Shown here: one piece after another, positions 48,201-54,707 of the stretch
Position numbering within the stretch: position 1 is the stretch's first letter
Layout of the letters: every line of letters starts with the position of its first letter
Assembly (NCBI GenBank): GCA_963971285.1
Contig: OZ020255.1
Span: 12,544,931 to 12,608,930 of the forward strand
Length of the DNA stretch: 64,000 bases
DNA from: Astropecten irregularis
Taxonomy: Eukaryota > Echinodermata > Asteroidea > Paxillosida > Astropectinidae
Reading direction: 5' to 3'
Translations under genes and position numbers: made by a program
Notes under the pieces: generated by a model
Database searches by the model: none
What the model was told of the DNA's origin: nothing
The model's input: only the letters and a program-made list of their open reading frames with translations

Positions 48201-49071
48201 ATTGAAAGGTAGTTACATATACTTTGGTAAGACACCAAAACATAAATGTTCACAGATTTACGTGAAACTTTCAGGGTATGAAGATGGTGGTGGTAGAAAC
48301 ATACCGTTAAAATACTGTGGCCATTTTCCACTGTTTTCTCAGAAAGTGGGCACCGTATGGGACTGAAATTTGTTGATATTTTTGCTCATGAATCTGTATT
48401 TCTTCGACAAAAACTAAAGTATGATATTTACCTTTAAACCTTCTTAGTGTGTACACAATTGGTATAATTCAATAAACAATTATTTGAAATCATAGCTCAC
48501 TATCACTAAACATCCTCGGATCATATAAACAATATAAAGGCTTATACCCTAAGAGACGAATAAACATTTTGTATTATGAAAATATGTAGCGGCATTATTA
48601 ACATAATTGAAACTATCCAGGGGCCAATTTCATAAAACTGTTAAGCACAACAATTTGCTAAGCATGATATTTCTGTCTTAAATCAAAACAGGGTTAATAA
48701 CCAAATTTCCACGTGTTGTGTAATCACTAGTGATTGTTCTTTGGCTGTTGTTCGCTGACCATGAATATCAAATGGAATTTTTAATGATGGTTTGTTTTAT
48801 TGGGCGAGACATTTTTGTGCTAAGCAAATTTTTGTGCTTAACAGTTTTATGAAATTGGTCCCAGGTATAGCTGGTTACGTCAAAGGTTGTAATGTCGCTT
48901 AGGAAATTCAAACACGTTAGCAACCAAAAGTATACGTATAAAATTTACAAACCTATACCAAAAAATCGTAACAGAATCGTTACAGAATCGTAGGAGTATA
49001 ACACTTTTTTATCCTTCCTTATTTTGCAGATTCGAATGACTGGAGATGTTGTGGGCATGAGTGAAGTGTAG
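39234..49071 (+). CDS. Class I phosphatidylinositol transfer protein (exons 2-10, N-terminus missing)
   Basis: Single-domain cytosolic lipid exchanger that moves phosphatidylinositol and phosphatidylcholine between membranes. Nine exons join in frame to 254 residues: 39234-39264, 39937-40088, 40638-40737, 41233-41313, 46160-46225, 46872-46949, 47445-47537, 48030-48152, 49030-49071. All introns are GT-AG. Family hallmarks are the NTGGGEGVE loop (26-34), GQFTHKI (50-56), DYKADEDP, and the C-terminal VGM motif typical of class I. Residues equal to human PITP-alpha Thr59, Lys61, Asn90 and Glu248 (inositol head-group contacts) are kept as T53, K55, N84 and E232. The Cys95 position is Val (V89), and the Trp203-Trp204 membrane pair is W187-F188. 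Human PITP-alpha has about 270 residues, so only some seven residues (the M..KEY part) are missing. PITPNC1-type (class IIB) is less likely because of the C-terminus. No start codon could be assigned; an in-frame ATG at 39205 exists without splicing. Confidence 0.9.
39480..39936 (+). repeat. Minisatellite of splice acceptor plus exon start, PITP intron 2
   Basis: About 80-bp units, each with ccctgtct, a T-rich tract, tgtgcag|tat, a 'cggacat..ttggtccaca' block and gaatattgatt. Acceptor-type AGs end at 39540, 39620, 39702, 39784 and 39857. The sixth, at 39936, is the real acceptor of exon 3. In the last unit the copied exon part continues into coding sequence (gtggagcatccgc). Confidence 0.92.
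39937..40088 (+). CDS. PITP exon 3
   Basis: Encodes residues 11-61, starting YRIGHLWSTAEW, then the NTGGGEGVE loop and the FTHK head-group motif. It ends two bases into a Ser codon at donor TC|GTAAGG. The first 30 or so bases are copied five times upstream in the intron. Confidence 0.9.
40201..40326. mobile_element. TTAA MITE, half copy
   Basis: Only the reversed core half remains: tttcaggcggaaataatt, ctaccaccaccatcttcgta, then accaaagtatgatactacct, followed by TTAA (40327-40330). The other half is absent. Located in PITP intron 3. Confidence 0.85.
40638..40737 (+). CDS. PITP exon 4
   Basis: Completes Ser61 and encodes KVPKILRVLAPKG to TTIIS (residues 62-94). It contains HEESWN with the conserved Asn84. 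Val89 stands where vertebrate class I proteins have the reactive Cys95. Acceptor tttctacag; donor TCT|GTAAGA, phase 0. Confidence 0.9.
40774..41025. mobile_element. TTAA MITE, second subfamily, internally deleted
   Basis: TTAA at 40770-40773 and 41026-41029. The alternative arm is complete (gactggtaaaggtc, gagctcaatcggacatctga). The centre is replaced by an A-rich tract, and part of the reversed core (tttttcaggcagaaacat) follows. PITP intron 4. Confidence 0.8.
41233..41313 (+). CDS. PITP exon 5
   Basis: 27 codons, NPDYMKDGFHVTTRT to CMQDK (95-121), matching the N-E/D-YMK-x-x-F strand of the PITP fold. Acceptor ccttttcag, donor AAA|GTAAGC. The following intron is 4.8 kb and packed with transposons. 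Confidence 0.9.
41377..43625 (-). mobile_element. 5'-truncated LINE (CR1/L2/Rex1-like) in PITP intron 5
   Basis: Antisense to the host gene. On the minus strand it carries a reverse transcriptase frame, then a short 3' end with a small hairpin (gcgcattgaaatg paired with aatgcgctatataaatg), and finishes in an (ATTT)n-like tail, as CR1/L2-type elements do. The upstream endonuclease region is missing; truncation falls near 43625, next to a (TAA)n tract. No target duplication was identified. Confidence 0.88.
41605..43677 (-). CDS. LINE reverse transcriptase ORF fragment
   Basis: An uninterrupted 690-residue frame, though the first 20 or so residues come from flanking simple repeat, so the ATG at 43677 is not the original start. 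In order: a basic linker (RRSKQKRRQAERK, near 35-50), the RT fingers (YCDLDPVPTWLVK, about 190; SLVMPLLKKPNLD, about 235), motif A (LLDYSAAFETINH, about 320; catalytic first Asp kept, the usual second Asp changed to Glu), motif B (GVPQGSVVGPL, about 375) and motif C YADD (about 405). A C-terminal region then follows (LDYCNSLLIGLP, LHWLPIEQRLQFK, GDRAFSSSAPTLWN) typical of the CR1/L2/Rex1 group. There is no endonuclease domain. The long open frame suggests a young insertion. It cannot move by itself without the missing part, but the RT core looks intact. Confidence 0.88.
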   Translation of the reverse strand: MFVFIQAFYYYYYYNFFFRYVYAPNYTRVSLRPRAPWYTESVRRSKQKRRQAERKMVKTGLEIHKEIYRDACKQHDETLKKAKTDHLTAEIADCDMKQLFSFVRRFSNPTRDSILPDHDDDKELADRFGEFFHNKIQTIVNNVPCSSVGASMASTHMHSFTEFEPFTENQVRMIIRQSPSKYCDLDPVPTWLVKACLDELLPHVTRIINSSLSSGIMPDMLKSSLVMPLLKKPNLDHNDLKCYRPVANLMFIAKILEKVVSVQLRAYLHEHGLFPLMQSAYRRFHSTETALVKLMDDLLLAVDRGQEAILVLLDYSAAFETINHERLIHTLTHSYGIQGVALKWLISYLENRHQRIRINGTNSRMFPLPCGVPQGSVVGPLEFILYTGPLTSIIAAHQGIQHVVYADDTQIYAVIKHGEHMDAVGKLQRCLDDVRQWSADNQLMLNGCKTEILHVTSQFRKTTPLPGLRIGDNSTCPTSETVRDLGVTLDGNLTMRQHITNKCRSAGFGISKIGKIRKYLDSASAERLVHAFVTTHLDYCNSLLIGLPKTQLIPLQHIQNTAARLITRSRKFEHITPILQSLHWLPIEQRLQFKILLLTFKAKHGIAPAYLTSLIKPKATTGTRTLRSSAHAHLDLAPGPRTCTRYGDRAFSSSAPTLWNRLPTQIRDAPSVEAFKSRLKTFLFSSSSIP
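43701..44104. mobile_element. TTAA MITE, main subfamily, reverse orientation
   Basis: TTAA at 43697-43700 and 44105-44108. The caaagaaatacagattcatg half comes first. A short internal piece (ttataggtaaatctgtgaag) appears twice, at 43890 and again at 44042, so part of the core has been copied into the centre. PITP intron 5. Confidence 0.88.
44502..44858. mobile_element. TTAA MITE, main subfamily, near-complete
   Basis: TTAA at 44498-44501 and 44859-44862. 357 bp with the centre gatcttttaaaagatc and both inverted ends intact (aggtaatatcatactttgg; ccaaagtatgatactacct). PITP intron 5. Confidence 0.9.
45169..46071. mobile_element. hAT element, CAGTGGCGTAGA ends, ACTGCTAT duplication
   Basis: ACTGCTAT at 45161-45168 and 46072-46079. 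Left end CAGTGGCGTAGACAGG, right end TCTACGCCCCTG. Long G runs sit inside both ends (45197-45213, and around 45974-45990). A second hAT-like element is nested at 45261-45569. Non-coding; PITP intron 5. Confidence 0.88.
45261..45569. mobile_element. Nested hAT-like element, CAGTGGCGGTTCTA ends
   Basis: The ends CAGTGGCGGTTCTA and TAGAACCGCGCCTA are imperfect complements. The flanking octamers are GTACATGT (45253-45260) and GTACATAT (45570-45577), one mismatch apart. It carries inner G and C runs. It lies within the larger element of related ends. Confidence 0.7.
46160..46225 (+). CDS. PITP exon 6
   Basis: 22 codons, IFGSKQKDVIQIDFVKDPVSEQ (122-143), corresponding to the V-x-x-IDI strand and loop before the D-Y-K motif. 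It is shorter than the same part of vertebrate PITP-alpha, which explains most of the length difference. Acceptor ttctaccag, donor CAG|GTAAGC. Confidence 0.88.
46226..46871 (+). other. PITP intron 6
   Basis: Ordinary AT-rich intron. Phrases 'gggtcggtcgg' at 46322 and 46609 and 'ggttctcatttc' opposed to 'gaaatgagaacc' suggest a small degraded inverted-repeat element at about 46260-46650. Confidence 0.5.
46872..46949 (+). CDS. PITP exon 7
   Basis: 26 codons starting DYKADEDPTKCRSEK (144-169), the most conserved PITP segment (D-Y-K-x-x-E/D-DP-x-K-x-x-S), ending GPLTSDWK. Donor AAG|GTATTA is weaker than the others. Confidence 0.92.
46971..47346. mobile_element. TTAA MITE, double-core palindromic copy
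   Basis: Both halves are the core type: cagggtataaagatatag with cctgtaatgatataattatt on the left, and sequence related to the reversed core (gcatttcagaaagaaaaatg, aacatttccgttttgg) on the right. They meet at gatcttcggaggatc. The right end TATCT is followed by TTAA (47347-47350); the left end is decayed. It may represent the ancestral symmetric form. PITP intron 7. Confidence 0.8.
47445..47537 (+). CDS. PITP exon 8
   Basis: 31 codons, AKDSRLCVYKLMEAEFQ to ESRILK (170-200). It holds W187-F188 in the WxGLQ motif, where vertebrate class I proteins have the Trp pair that docks on membranes. Acceptor ttttatacag, donor AAG|GTTAGT. Confidence 0.92.
48030..48152 (+). CDS. PITP exon 9
   Basis: 41 codons (201-241): RQMFCWADHWADLT matches the F-C-W-x-D-x-W-x-D-LT signature. 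The helix REIEEFTKKELEK follows, including E232 (human Glu248). Acceptor ttcgtatag, donor AAG|GTAGCT. Confidence 0.93.
48207..48433. mobile_element. TTAA MITE, internally deleted copy
   Basis: Left flank TTGA, right flank TTAA (48434-48437). It keeps both ends and part of both halves (cagggtatgaagatggtgg, then gtgggcaccgtatggg). The centre is gone; 227 bp. PITP intron 9. Confidence 0.85.
48618..48864. mobile_element. MITE with GGGGCCAATTTCATAAAAC ends, second copy
   Basis: The left ggggccaatttcataaaact and the right gttttatgaaattggtccc are near-perfect complements, continued by gttaagcaca and tgtgcttaac. The interior matches 15226-15472 (gtgattgttctt, gttcgctgacc, gtttgttttattg). PITP intron 9. 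Confidence 0.8.
49030..49071 (+). CDS. PITP exon 10 and stop
   Basis: 13 codons, IRMTGDVVGMSEV, then TAG. The short VVGM tail matches the class I ending (V-K/x-GM). Acceptor tattttgcag. Confidence 0.9.
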   Translation: MRMTGDVVGMSEV

Positions 49072-49184
49072 TACACTGGAATACATTTAGAGACAAACAG
49101 GAAAGCCATTATACAGCTTGGCAGGAATTTGGACACAGGACCGGAATTCAATGATTTTTCTCATTTAACACGTTAACGATTTTT

Positions 49185-49190
49185 ATTAAA
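49185..49190 (+). terminator. Possible PITP polyadenylation signal
   Basis: ATTAAA 114 bases after the stop codon. It is the commonest variant signal and the first in the 3' flank. No downstream element was defined. Confidence 0.35.
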
Positions 49191-49532
49191 GTTGGTCATA
49201 ATGGTTTCAATCAAATTTGTATCGGTGGAGGAATGTATATCTAATTTGGTTTTCTTTACTTTTTAACAGCTTAGAAAAATATTAATCAATATAGGCAATT
49301 ATATAGGGACCGCGAACATCTTATCAACCGAAATGATTTTAAAAATACAACTTAATGTTCCAGCTCAAACAAGACTTGTTACTGGTGTGGCCAGGGGTCG
49401 ATTTCACAAAGCACTAAGACTGATCTTATAAGACAGTGTAATATCAATCCCAATTGCTATGCAAAGTGACGTGTGATGTCACAATACAATTCACTATATA
49501 AGGTGATACTGACAACTCATCCTATGCCTTAA

Positions 49533-50990
49533 AGGGATGGTACAGAAAATTGGTAAGACAGAATACACTTCAAGATCACAGATTCACATAAAACCTACAC
49601 AGCATAATGGTTATGATAGGAGAAAACATCCCATGAAATGTTTTTGTCTGAAATGCCATATTCGTTGAGAAATAAATGAAACTAGAGATTCTATGTCTGT
49701 CTGCAACAGAGCATAGAGCTTTTCCGCTCCATGTTTTTAAATGAATTTATGAATCAATGCAACATTAGATCTAAATATGTATGTGTCACAAAGAAAGACC
49801 TTGCCTAACATTGAAAGAATCATGATCATTGCTCTTACCACTTTTAAATGAGGAGCTACTTCCTGTTTGACCGGAAGTAGAGGTCACAGAGGTCAAACAA
49901 TGTGTCACAAAGATAGACCTTGCCTAACATTGATATTTGGTGAAAGAATCATGATCCTAGCTCTTACCACTTTTAAATGAGGAGCTACTTCCTGTTTGAC
50001 CGGAAGTAGAGGTCACAAAGGTCAAACAATATGTCACATAGAAAGACCTTGCCTAACATTGATATTTGGTGAAAGAATCATGATCCTAGCTCTTACTACT
50101 TTTAAATGAGGAGCTACTTCCTGTTTGACCGGATGTAGAGGTCACAGAGGTCAAACAATATGTCACAAAGAAAGACCTTGCCTAACATTGATATTTGGTA
50201 AAAGAATCATGATCCTAGCTCTTACCATTTTTAAATGAGGAGCTACTTCCTGTTTGACCGGAAGTAGAGGTCACGGAGGTCAGACAGTGTGTCACAAAGA
50301 AAGACCTTGCCTAACATTGATATTTGGTGAAAGAATCATGATCCTAGCTCTTACCACTTTTAAATAAGGAGCTACTTCCTGTTTGACCGGAAGTAGAGGT
50401 CACAGAGGTCAAACTATGTGTCACAAAGAAAGACCTAGCCTAACAATGATATTTGGTGAAAGAATCAACTTAATATCTCAAACCGTTGATTTTTTGTTGA
50501 TTTTTTGTTGATTTTTAAAGATTTTGATTTTTAAATTCAAATTGCTTGTCACGTGACACCTGATGACGTCATCATGACGTTATTCACGCGGGTACATCTA
50601 TGCTGTATGTACTATGCCTATACAAACTTTTAACTATGTGTAATAAAGTTTAATGGCAAAAAAGTCCCGTAGAATAAAACGTGTGCAAAGTCTATGGGCC
50701 GTGGGGAAAAAAAGAAGAAAAAGAAAAAAAGAAAAAATCTTAACAAACAGTATAGCTTTTCCGCAACTATGCGGAAAAGCCAACTATTTTCCGATTGGAA
50801 TGAATCGCTTCGAAGCGTTTTATTCATTCGTTGAAATTTATAAACTAGTTTTCACTATTTTCTCGTGACCAGATGGCTGATTGACCTCAAACTTCTACAG
50901 GTTTGTCAGTTAAGGTATATGATGGATGACATAATGTGCTTTCACTGTCAGCAACGGTTTTGTTCGAAAAACCAGTTCTGTACCATCCCT
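49533..50990. mobile_element. TTAA MITE, third subfamily, expanded by internal satellite
   Basis: TTAA at 49529-49532 and 50991-50994. Ends AGGGATGGTACAGAA and TTCTGTACCATCCCT. Flanking parts resemble the 52.8-kb copy (catcccatgaaatgttttt, gtttgtcagttaaggta, aacggttttg). Its interior carries a 129-bp satellite (49785-50465) and a (GA)-rich tract, giving 1458 bp in place of about 370. Intergenic between PITP and GCAT. Confidence 0.88.
49785..50465. repeat. 129-bp tandem repeat inside a MITE
   Basis: Units begin gtcacaaagaaagacc near 49785, 49903, 50033, 50162, 50291 and 50420. The first is shorter (118 bases; it lacks atatttggtg). Each has an inner inverted pair ctacttcctgtttgaccgg and ccggaagtagaggtc. 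Confidence 0.92.
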
Positions 50991-50994
50991 TTAA

Positions 50995-51284
50995 TCTATT
51001 TTTTGTGTGTGAAATCCATCCAATTACTATTACAGAGGGCGCTGTTGGTAGTGGACAGTTAGCTCAATGCACACAAATCGTGTAATGATGTTCTTGTTAC
51101 ATGCCACTGCGACAACAGCTCACGTGTCATTTTGGTATACTGAAATAGATGGGTTTCACGGTTATTTTGGTTATGTTGTCATTCATTTTTCATAGACGAG
51201 GGATTATTTCTTTTAGGAATTTCTTTCCCCGAGAAAGGATTAAAAGTTGTATTCTTGATATAAATTATGTGTTATCGTTTAGAA
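50995..51284. other. Intergenic stretch
   Basis: About 290 bases without repeat arms or coding signals between two MITE copies. Contains the phrase cagagggcgctgttggtag, a common dispersed word in such genomes. Confidence 0.4.
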
Positions 51285-51288
51285 CTAA

Positions 51289-51906
51289 AGGTAGTATCCT
51301 ACTTTGGTAGAATACTGAAACAGAAATCTTCACAGATTTACCTATAACTTACAGGGTATAAAGATGGTGATGATAGCAGTGGCGTCACCAGACTTTTGAG
51401 TCTGGGGGGGGGGGCACAAGGGGGGCACTAGCAATTGTTGGGGGGCACAGCTACAATATATATATATACGTGCCCCCCTGCCCCCCTGCCCCCCCCCCCC
51501 CCCCCCCCTTGGCGACGCCACTGGATGATAGAAACATACCGTTCAAATTGTTCTGCCTGAAATGCTGTATTCATTATGAGAAGAGTAAACCCAATCACCA
51601 ACAAAAAAACAAACAAACAAACAAAGAGAAAAGACTTCAGAAATACCGTGGCCGTTTTTCACTGTTTTCTCAAAAATTGGGCACCCGACTGTGACTGAAA
51701 TTTTCACGGATGGATATTACTGTATCGTCCTTGATATTTTTGCCCATGAATCTATTTCATGGGGCCTGTTTGTTTCACGCAAAGGATCATGAATCCTTCG
51801 GATCCGGATCCCATTTTAGCGTACCCTGCATAGGAGGTGGATCCGAAAACTTGGGATCCGGATCCGCAGGATTCGTCCGACAAAAACCAAGTGTATGATG
51901 TTACCT
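51289..51906. mobile_element. TTAA MITE carrying two later insertions
   Basis: Left flank CTAA, right TTAA (51907-51910). The core half is split by a small hAT element at 51377-51523. The second half is split near 51765-51875 by a segment rich in ggatccggatcc. Removing both leaves a normal main-subfamily copy. Confidence 0.85.
51377..51523. mobile_element. 147-bp hAT MITE nested in a TTAA MITE
   Basis: Perfect 8-bp duplication GATGATAG (51369-51376 and 51524-51531). Ends CAGTGGCGTCACCAGA and TTGGCGACGCCACTG. It has G runs near the left end and C runs near the right. Its ends are related to those of the 45.2-kb element. Confidence 0.92.
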
Positions 51907-51910
51907 TTAA

Positions 51911-52731
51911 GCTCCCTTTATTACTTTAGCTCAGTTTGGATTAAAACAATTATTTGAGTAAAGCAGAAAAAAGCATTTGATCAATTGTTGTACCTTTTTC
52001 ATTATTGAAGTTGTGTTTGCACAGTGAAGCTGATTTTACGAGTTAGTTTCCACGCGTCACTGTTATTGGGCCTATACGATTTGGCCCGTAGGATTTTCAA
52101 AGAGAAATGTGCAATCCATGACAATTTAAAACTGTAAAGAATGCATCTTCGCAATGCACGTTGAACATGAATCGAATTTTATTAGCATCGACACCCAAGT
52201 CGGCCACGTGGCCCCTAATAGGCAATCATGATTATATGACTATATAGACCGGCAGTGCCGGCGACAGCCCGAGTGTATTTTGATCAATCGAACGAGGTAC
52301 CAACATCAGAACATGGGCATCATTTGTTTATGCTGTAATGTATCATATTTGCCGGGGACCCCCTGCTGTATGTGCCCCATGGGGACCCCGAAGCCCCCAA
52401 ATTAACCTTAGTTTGATCAAACGAACAAGGTAGGCCTACCACCTGAAACCAATTTCAAGGCACAAGACGAAAGCATGCGGGAACGACAAATTTTCGGCTG
52501 CAAAGGACCCGGCAGACAACCCCAGGAGGCCCCCGCAAACAAAAAAACACCCTTACGGATCAAACATTGGTGATACCACGTGCTTGAAACTAATTTCAAA
52601 TGAAGATGTACATCACCAAAAGCACAGACACATCCCGCATGCAAGACATTAATTGTTTGCTGCAAATTAGGCATACCAGACAGTAACACCCCCAAATATT
52701 ATGGCCTCTACGCATAGGCTCGGGTAGTAGG
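51911..52731. other. Intergenic stretch
   Basis: No gene signal. 52260-52700 has recurring phrases (acgaggtaccaacatc, accccgaagcccccaaatta, cacccttacggatcaaac) that resemble a degraded inverted-repeat element, but I could not define its ends. Confidence 0.4.
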
Positions 52732-52788
52732 CCTATCATACTTTGCAAGAAACCAAAACAGAAATGTTCACAGATTTACCCTTATTAA

Positions 52789-53155
52789 AGGGATGGTACA
52801 GAACTGGTGTTTGCGACAAAACCGTTGCTGATAGTGAAAGCACATTATGTAATCACTCATATACCTTAACTGACAAACCTGTAGAAGTTTGAGGTCAATC
52901 AGCCATCTGGGTCACGAGAAAATAGTGAAAATCCGTGTACGGAGAACTGTACACATTTCAACGAATGAATAAAACGCTTCGAAGCGATTTAATCAAATCG
53001 GAAAATAGTTTCATTTATTTCTCAACGAATATGGCATTTCAGACAAAAACATTTCATGGGATGTTTTATCCTATCATCACCGTTATACTGTGTAAGTTTT
53101 ATGTGAATCTGTGATCATGAAGTGTATTTTGTCTTACCACTTCTGTACCCTCCCT
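52789..53155. mobile_element. TTAA MITE, third subfamily, normal-length copy
   Basis: TTAA at 52785-52788; right flank TTAC. Ends AGGGATGGTACAGAACTGG and ttctgtaccctccct. The interior has gaggtcaatcagccatctg and ggcatttcagacaaaaacat, cognate with the shared core. A truncated piece of the main subfamily (52732-52780) abuts on the left. Confidence 0.85.
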
Positions 53156-53251
53156 TTACCTTACTTGCACCCCCCCCCCCCCCCCCCCAGGTATCGACCC
53201 ATAATAAGCTGTACGTGTAGAGGGGTTGAAGTTACCCCTCTACACACGCTT

Positions 53252-53466
53252 ATGTACAAACCATATTACGAACGCTGGGAACCTGACCGCATGTCACTGA
53301 CTATACCAAACATATCAACGACTGCTTTATGTTATAATTTGTCTAAACGCCATGTTGGTTCGTGCGCTTGCTTGTAAGCGTGACATGAAACAGTTATTGA
53401 TTATGTTGGGCATAGTCAGTGACATGCGGTCAAGTTCCCAGCCTTCGTAATATGGTTTGTACATGG
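53252..53466. repeat. Inverted repeat of about 85-bp arms
   Basis: The left arm (tgtacaaaccatattacgaa, then cgctgggaacctgaccgcat) is matched in reverse by the right arm (atgcggtcaagttcccagcc, then ttcgtaatatggtttgtaca). Mismatches are few. A run of 18-20 C residues precedes it (53170-53189). Class unknown. Confidence 0.8.
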
Positions 53467-53612
53467 GCCCATTGCTAAAGCGCGTGCTGATTTTTTCATA
53501 GTGTGGTAAATATTGCTGTGTGCATGTTCGAACTGTTGTTGACATGCAATAAATTTGTCGAAATTGCAATCGGATCCCTAAAATAATCGTAAGTACCACT
53601 GAAGTACCACTT

Positions 53613-53720
53613 GGGGGTTACTCGGGTTAGTGTGCTTTAGTTCATACGATTTTTTAAGACCCCCATAATTTCCCTCAAAAATCAAAGCCCTGCCCTCTTT
53701 CCACAAATTTAGCCTTGCTA
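53613..53720. mobile_element. Partial second copy of the 33.3-kb hAT-like element
   Basis: Starts gggggttactcgggttagt, like the GGGGTTACTGAGGTTTAGTA end. It contains acccccataatttccctcaa and gccctctttccacaaattta, reverse matches to 33418-33485. The rest is not recognisable. Confidence 0.55.
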
Positions 53721-54574
53721 TGCTATTTGAGTATTTCCTATAAAAATAAGGGCCTATTTATTTATTTGTCGTAGGCCTAACCAGTAACGTTATACGGTAT
53801 AGGCCTACGACAACAACGTCAGGAGTAATGGGCTACAGTTACTGCAGCTAATTTGAAGATGACATCTCAACTGGTCAACATAATTATTTCCTCCATGGTT
53901 TACTGTAGAAGCGGGGTTAAACTTAGGGCCAGGGTTAGGCTAATATTAGCCCCATTATTAGTGTGGCACGAATATTCGCTCAAGCCACTCCATCCTTGAC
54001 CTTAGCCACACATCCAATCGCCTGATATAGGAGGGATATGTTCGGCTCTGGTGCGCACCCTCTTGTCATCACATTGCACACACTTTTTAGATACACAAAT
54101 GTTCCTTTGATAGTGTCTCATCTTCCCAATGATTACAAGATTGAAATCATTCGAATAATATATTTATTATAGGCCTAACTCCCTTTTTTAAGGGGTTGAT
54201 GGTCGTTTTAGCGCCCCAGAGAATCCCATAGCCTTAAATGTGTTGTACACTGAAACAATTGTACTTCATGGTACTTGCGCCAAAAAAGTCCCCAAATGAC
54301 ATCAAATTAGACATCACAGATCAGTTTGAAAATCGCTTCTCCGAATGTCAAGGATGACATGCAGCTTATTTGTTTGTGCTCACGATCTTTCCGTGTGATA
54401 AAAATGGATCATCCGCTCCATGCAATAGGGCAACATATTCTCTTCTTGCAAGTTCAGTTTAGCATTAATAAAACTAGCAAATTATACTCAGATTTTATGT
54501 GCCAAAATGAAATTAACACATCTATTGTATGTATCTATCGATCAACAGCAGTCTGTACACTATCCCGAGGCAGA
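53721..54574. other. Upstream flank of GCAT
   Basis: Expected to hold the GCAT promoter, but no TATA box or initiator could be called. The coding frame extends upstream to another ATG at 54326 (83 extra codons). The upstream part has no presequence character, so I take it as chance or 5'UTR. Confidence 0.4.
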
Positions 54575-54707
54575 ATGGCCCGCGCTTTTTTGCTCCAAGC
54601 GTCATGTCTTCGTGCTGCCAGTAGAGGGCGCACCAGGTATAGCACGGCAGCAGCAGCGGTTATGAACAACGTGATGAATGAGGTTATGACATCGATTCAC
54701 GAAGCCG
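54575..54707 (+). CDS. gcat: GCAT exon 1 (presequence)
   Basis: 44 codons plus one base: [18 protein letters not shown], then [10 protein letters not shown], an amphipathic Arg-rich mitochondrial signal, then the start of the mature helix ([13 protein letters not shown]). Donor GCCG|GTAACT. I chose this ATG because the presequence begins right after it; the upstream in-frame ATG at 54326 adds nothing recognisable. Confidence 0.88.

Noticed and set aside
49785-50465. CRISPR-like array
   Set aside because: Units are directly adjacent 129-bp tandem copies without unique spacers, inside a eukaryotic MITE.
53252-53466. Pair of small genes on opposite strands with similar proteins
   Set aside because: The similar translations arise because the region is an inverted repeat.
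54326-54574. N-terminal extension of GCAT by 83 codons
   Set aside because: The frame is open by chance upstream; the extension has no targeting character, and MARAF... begins a normal presequence giving the usual family length.
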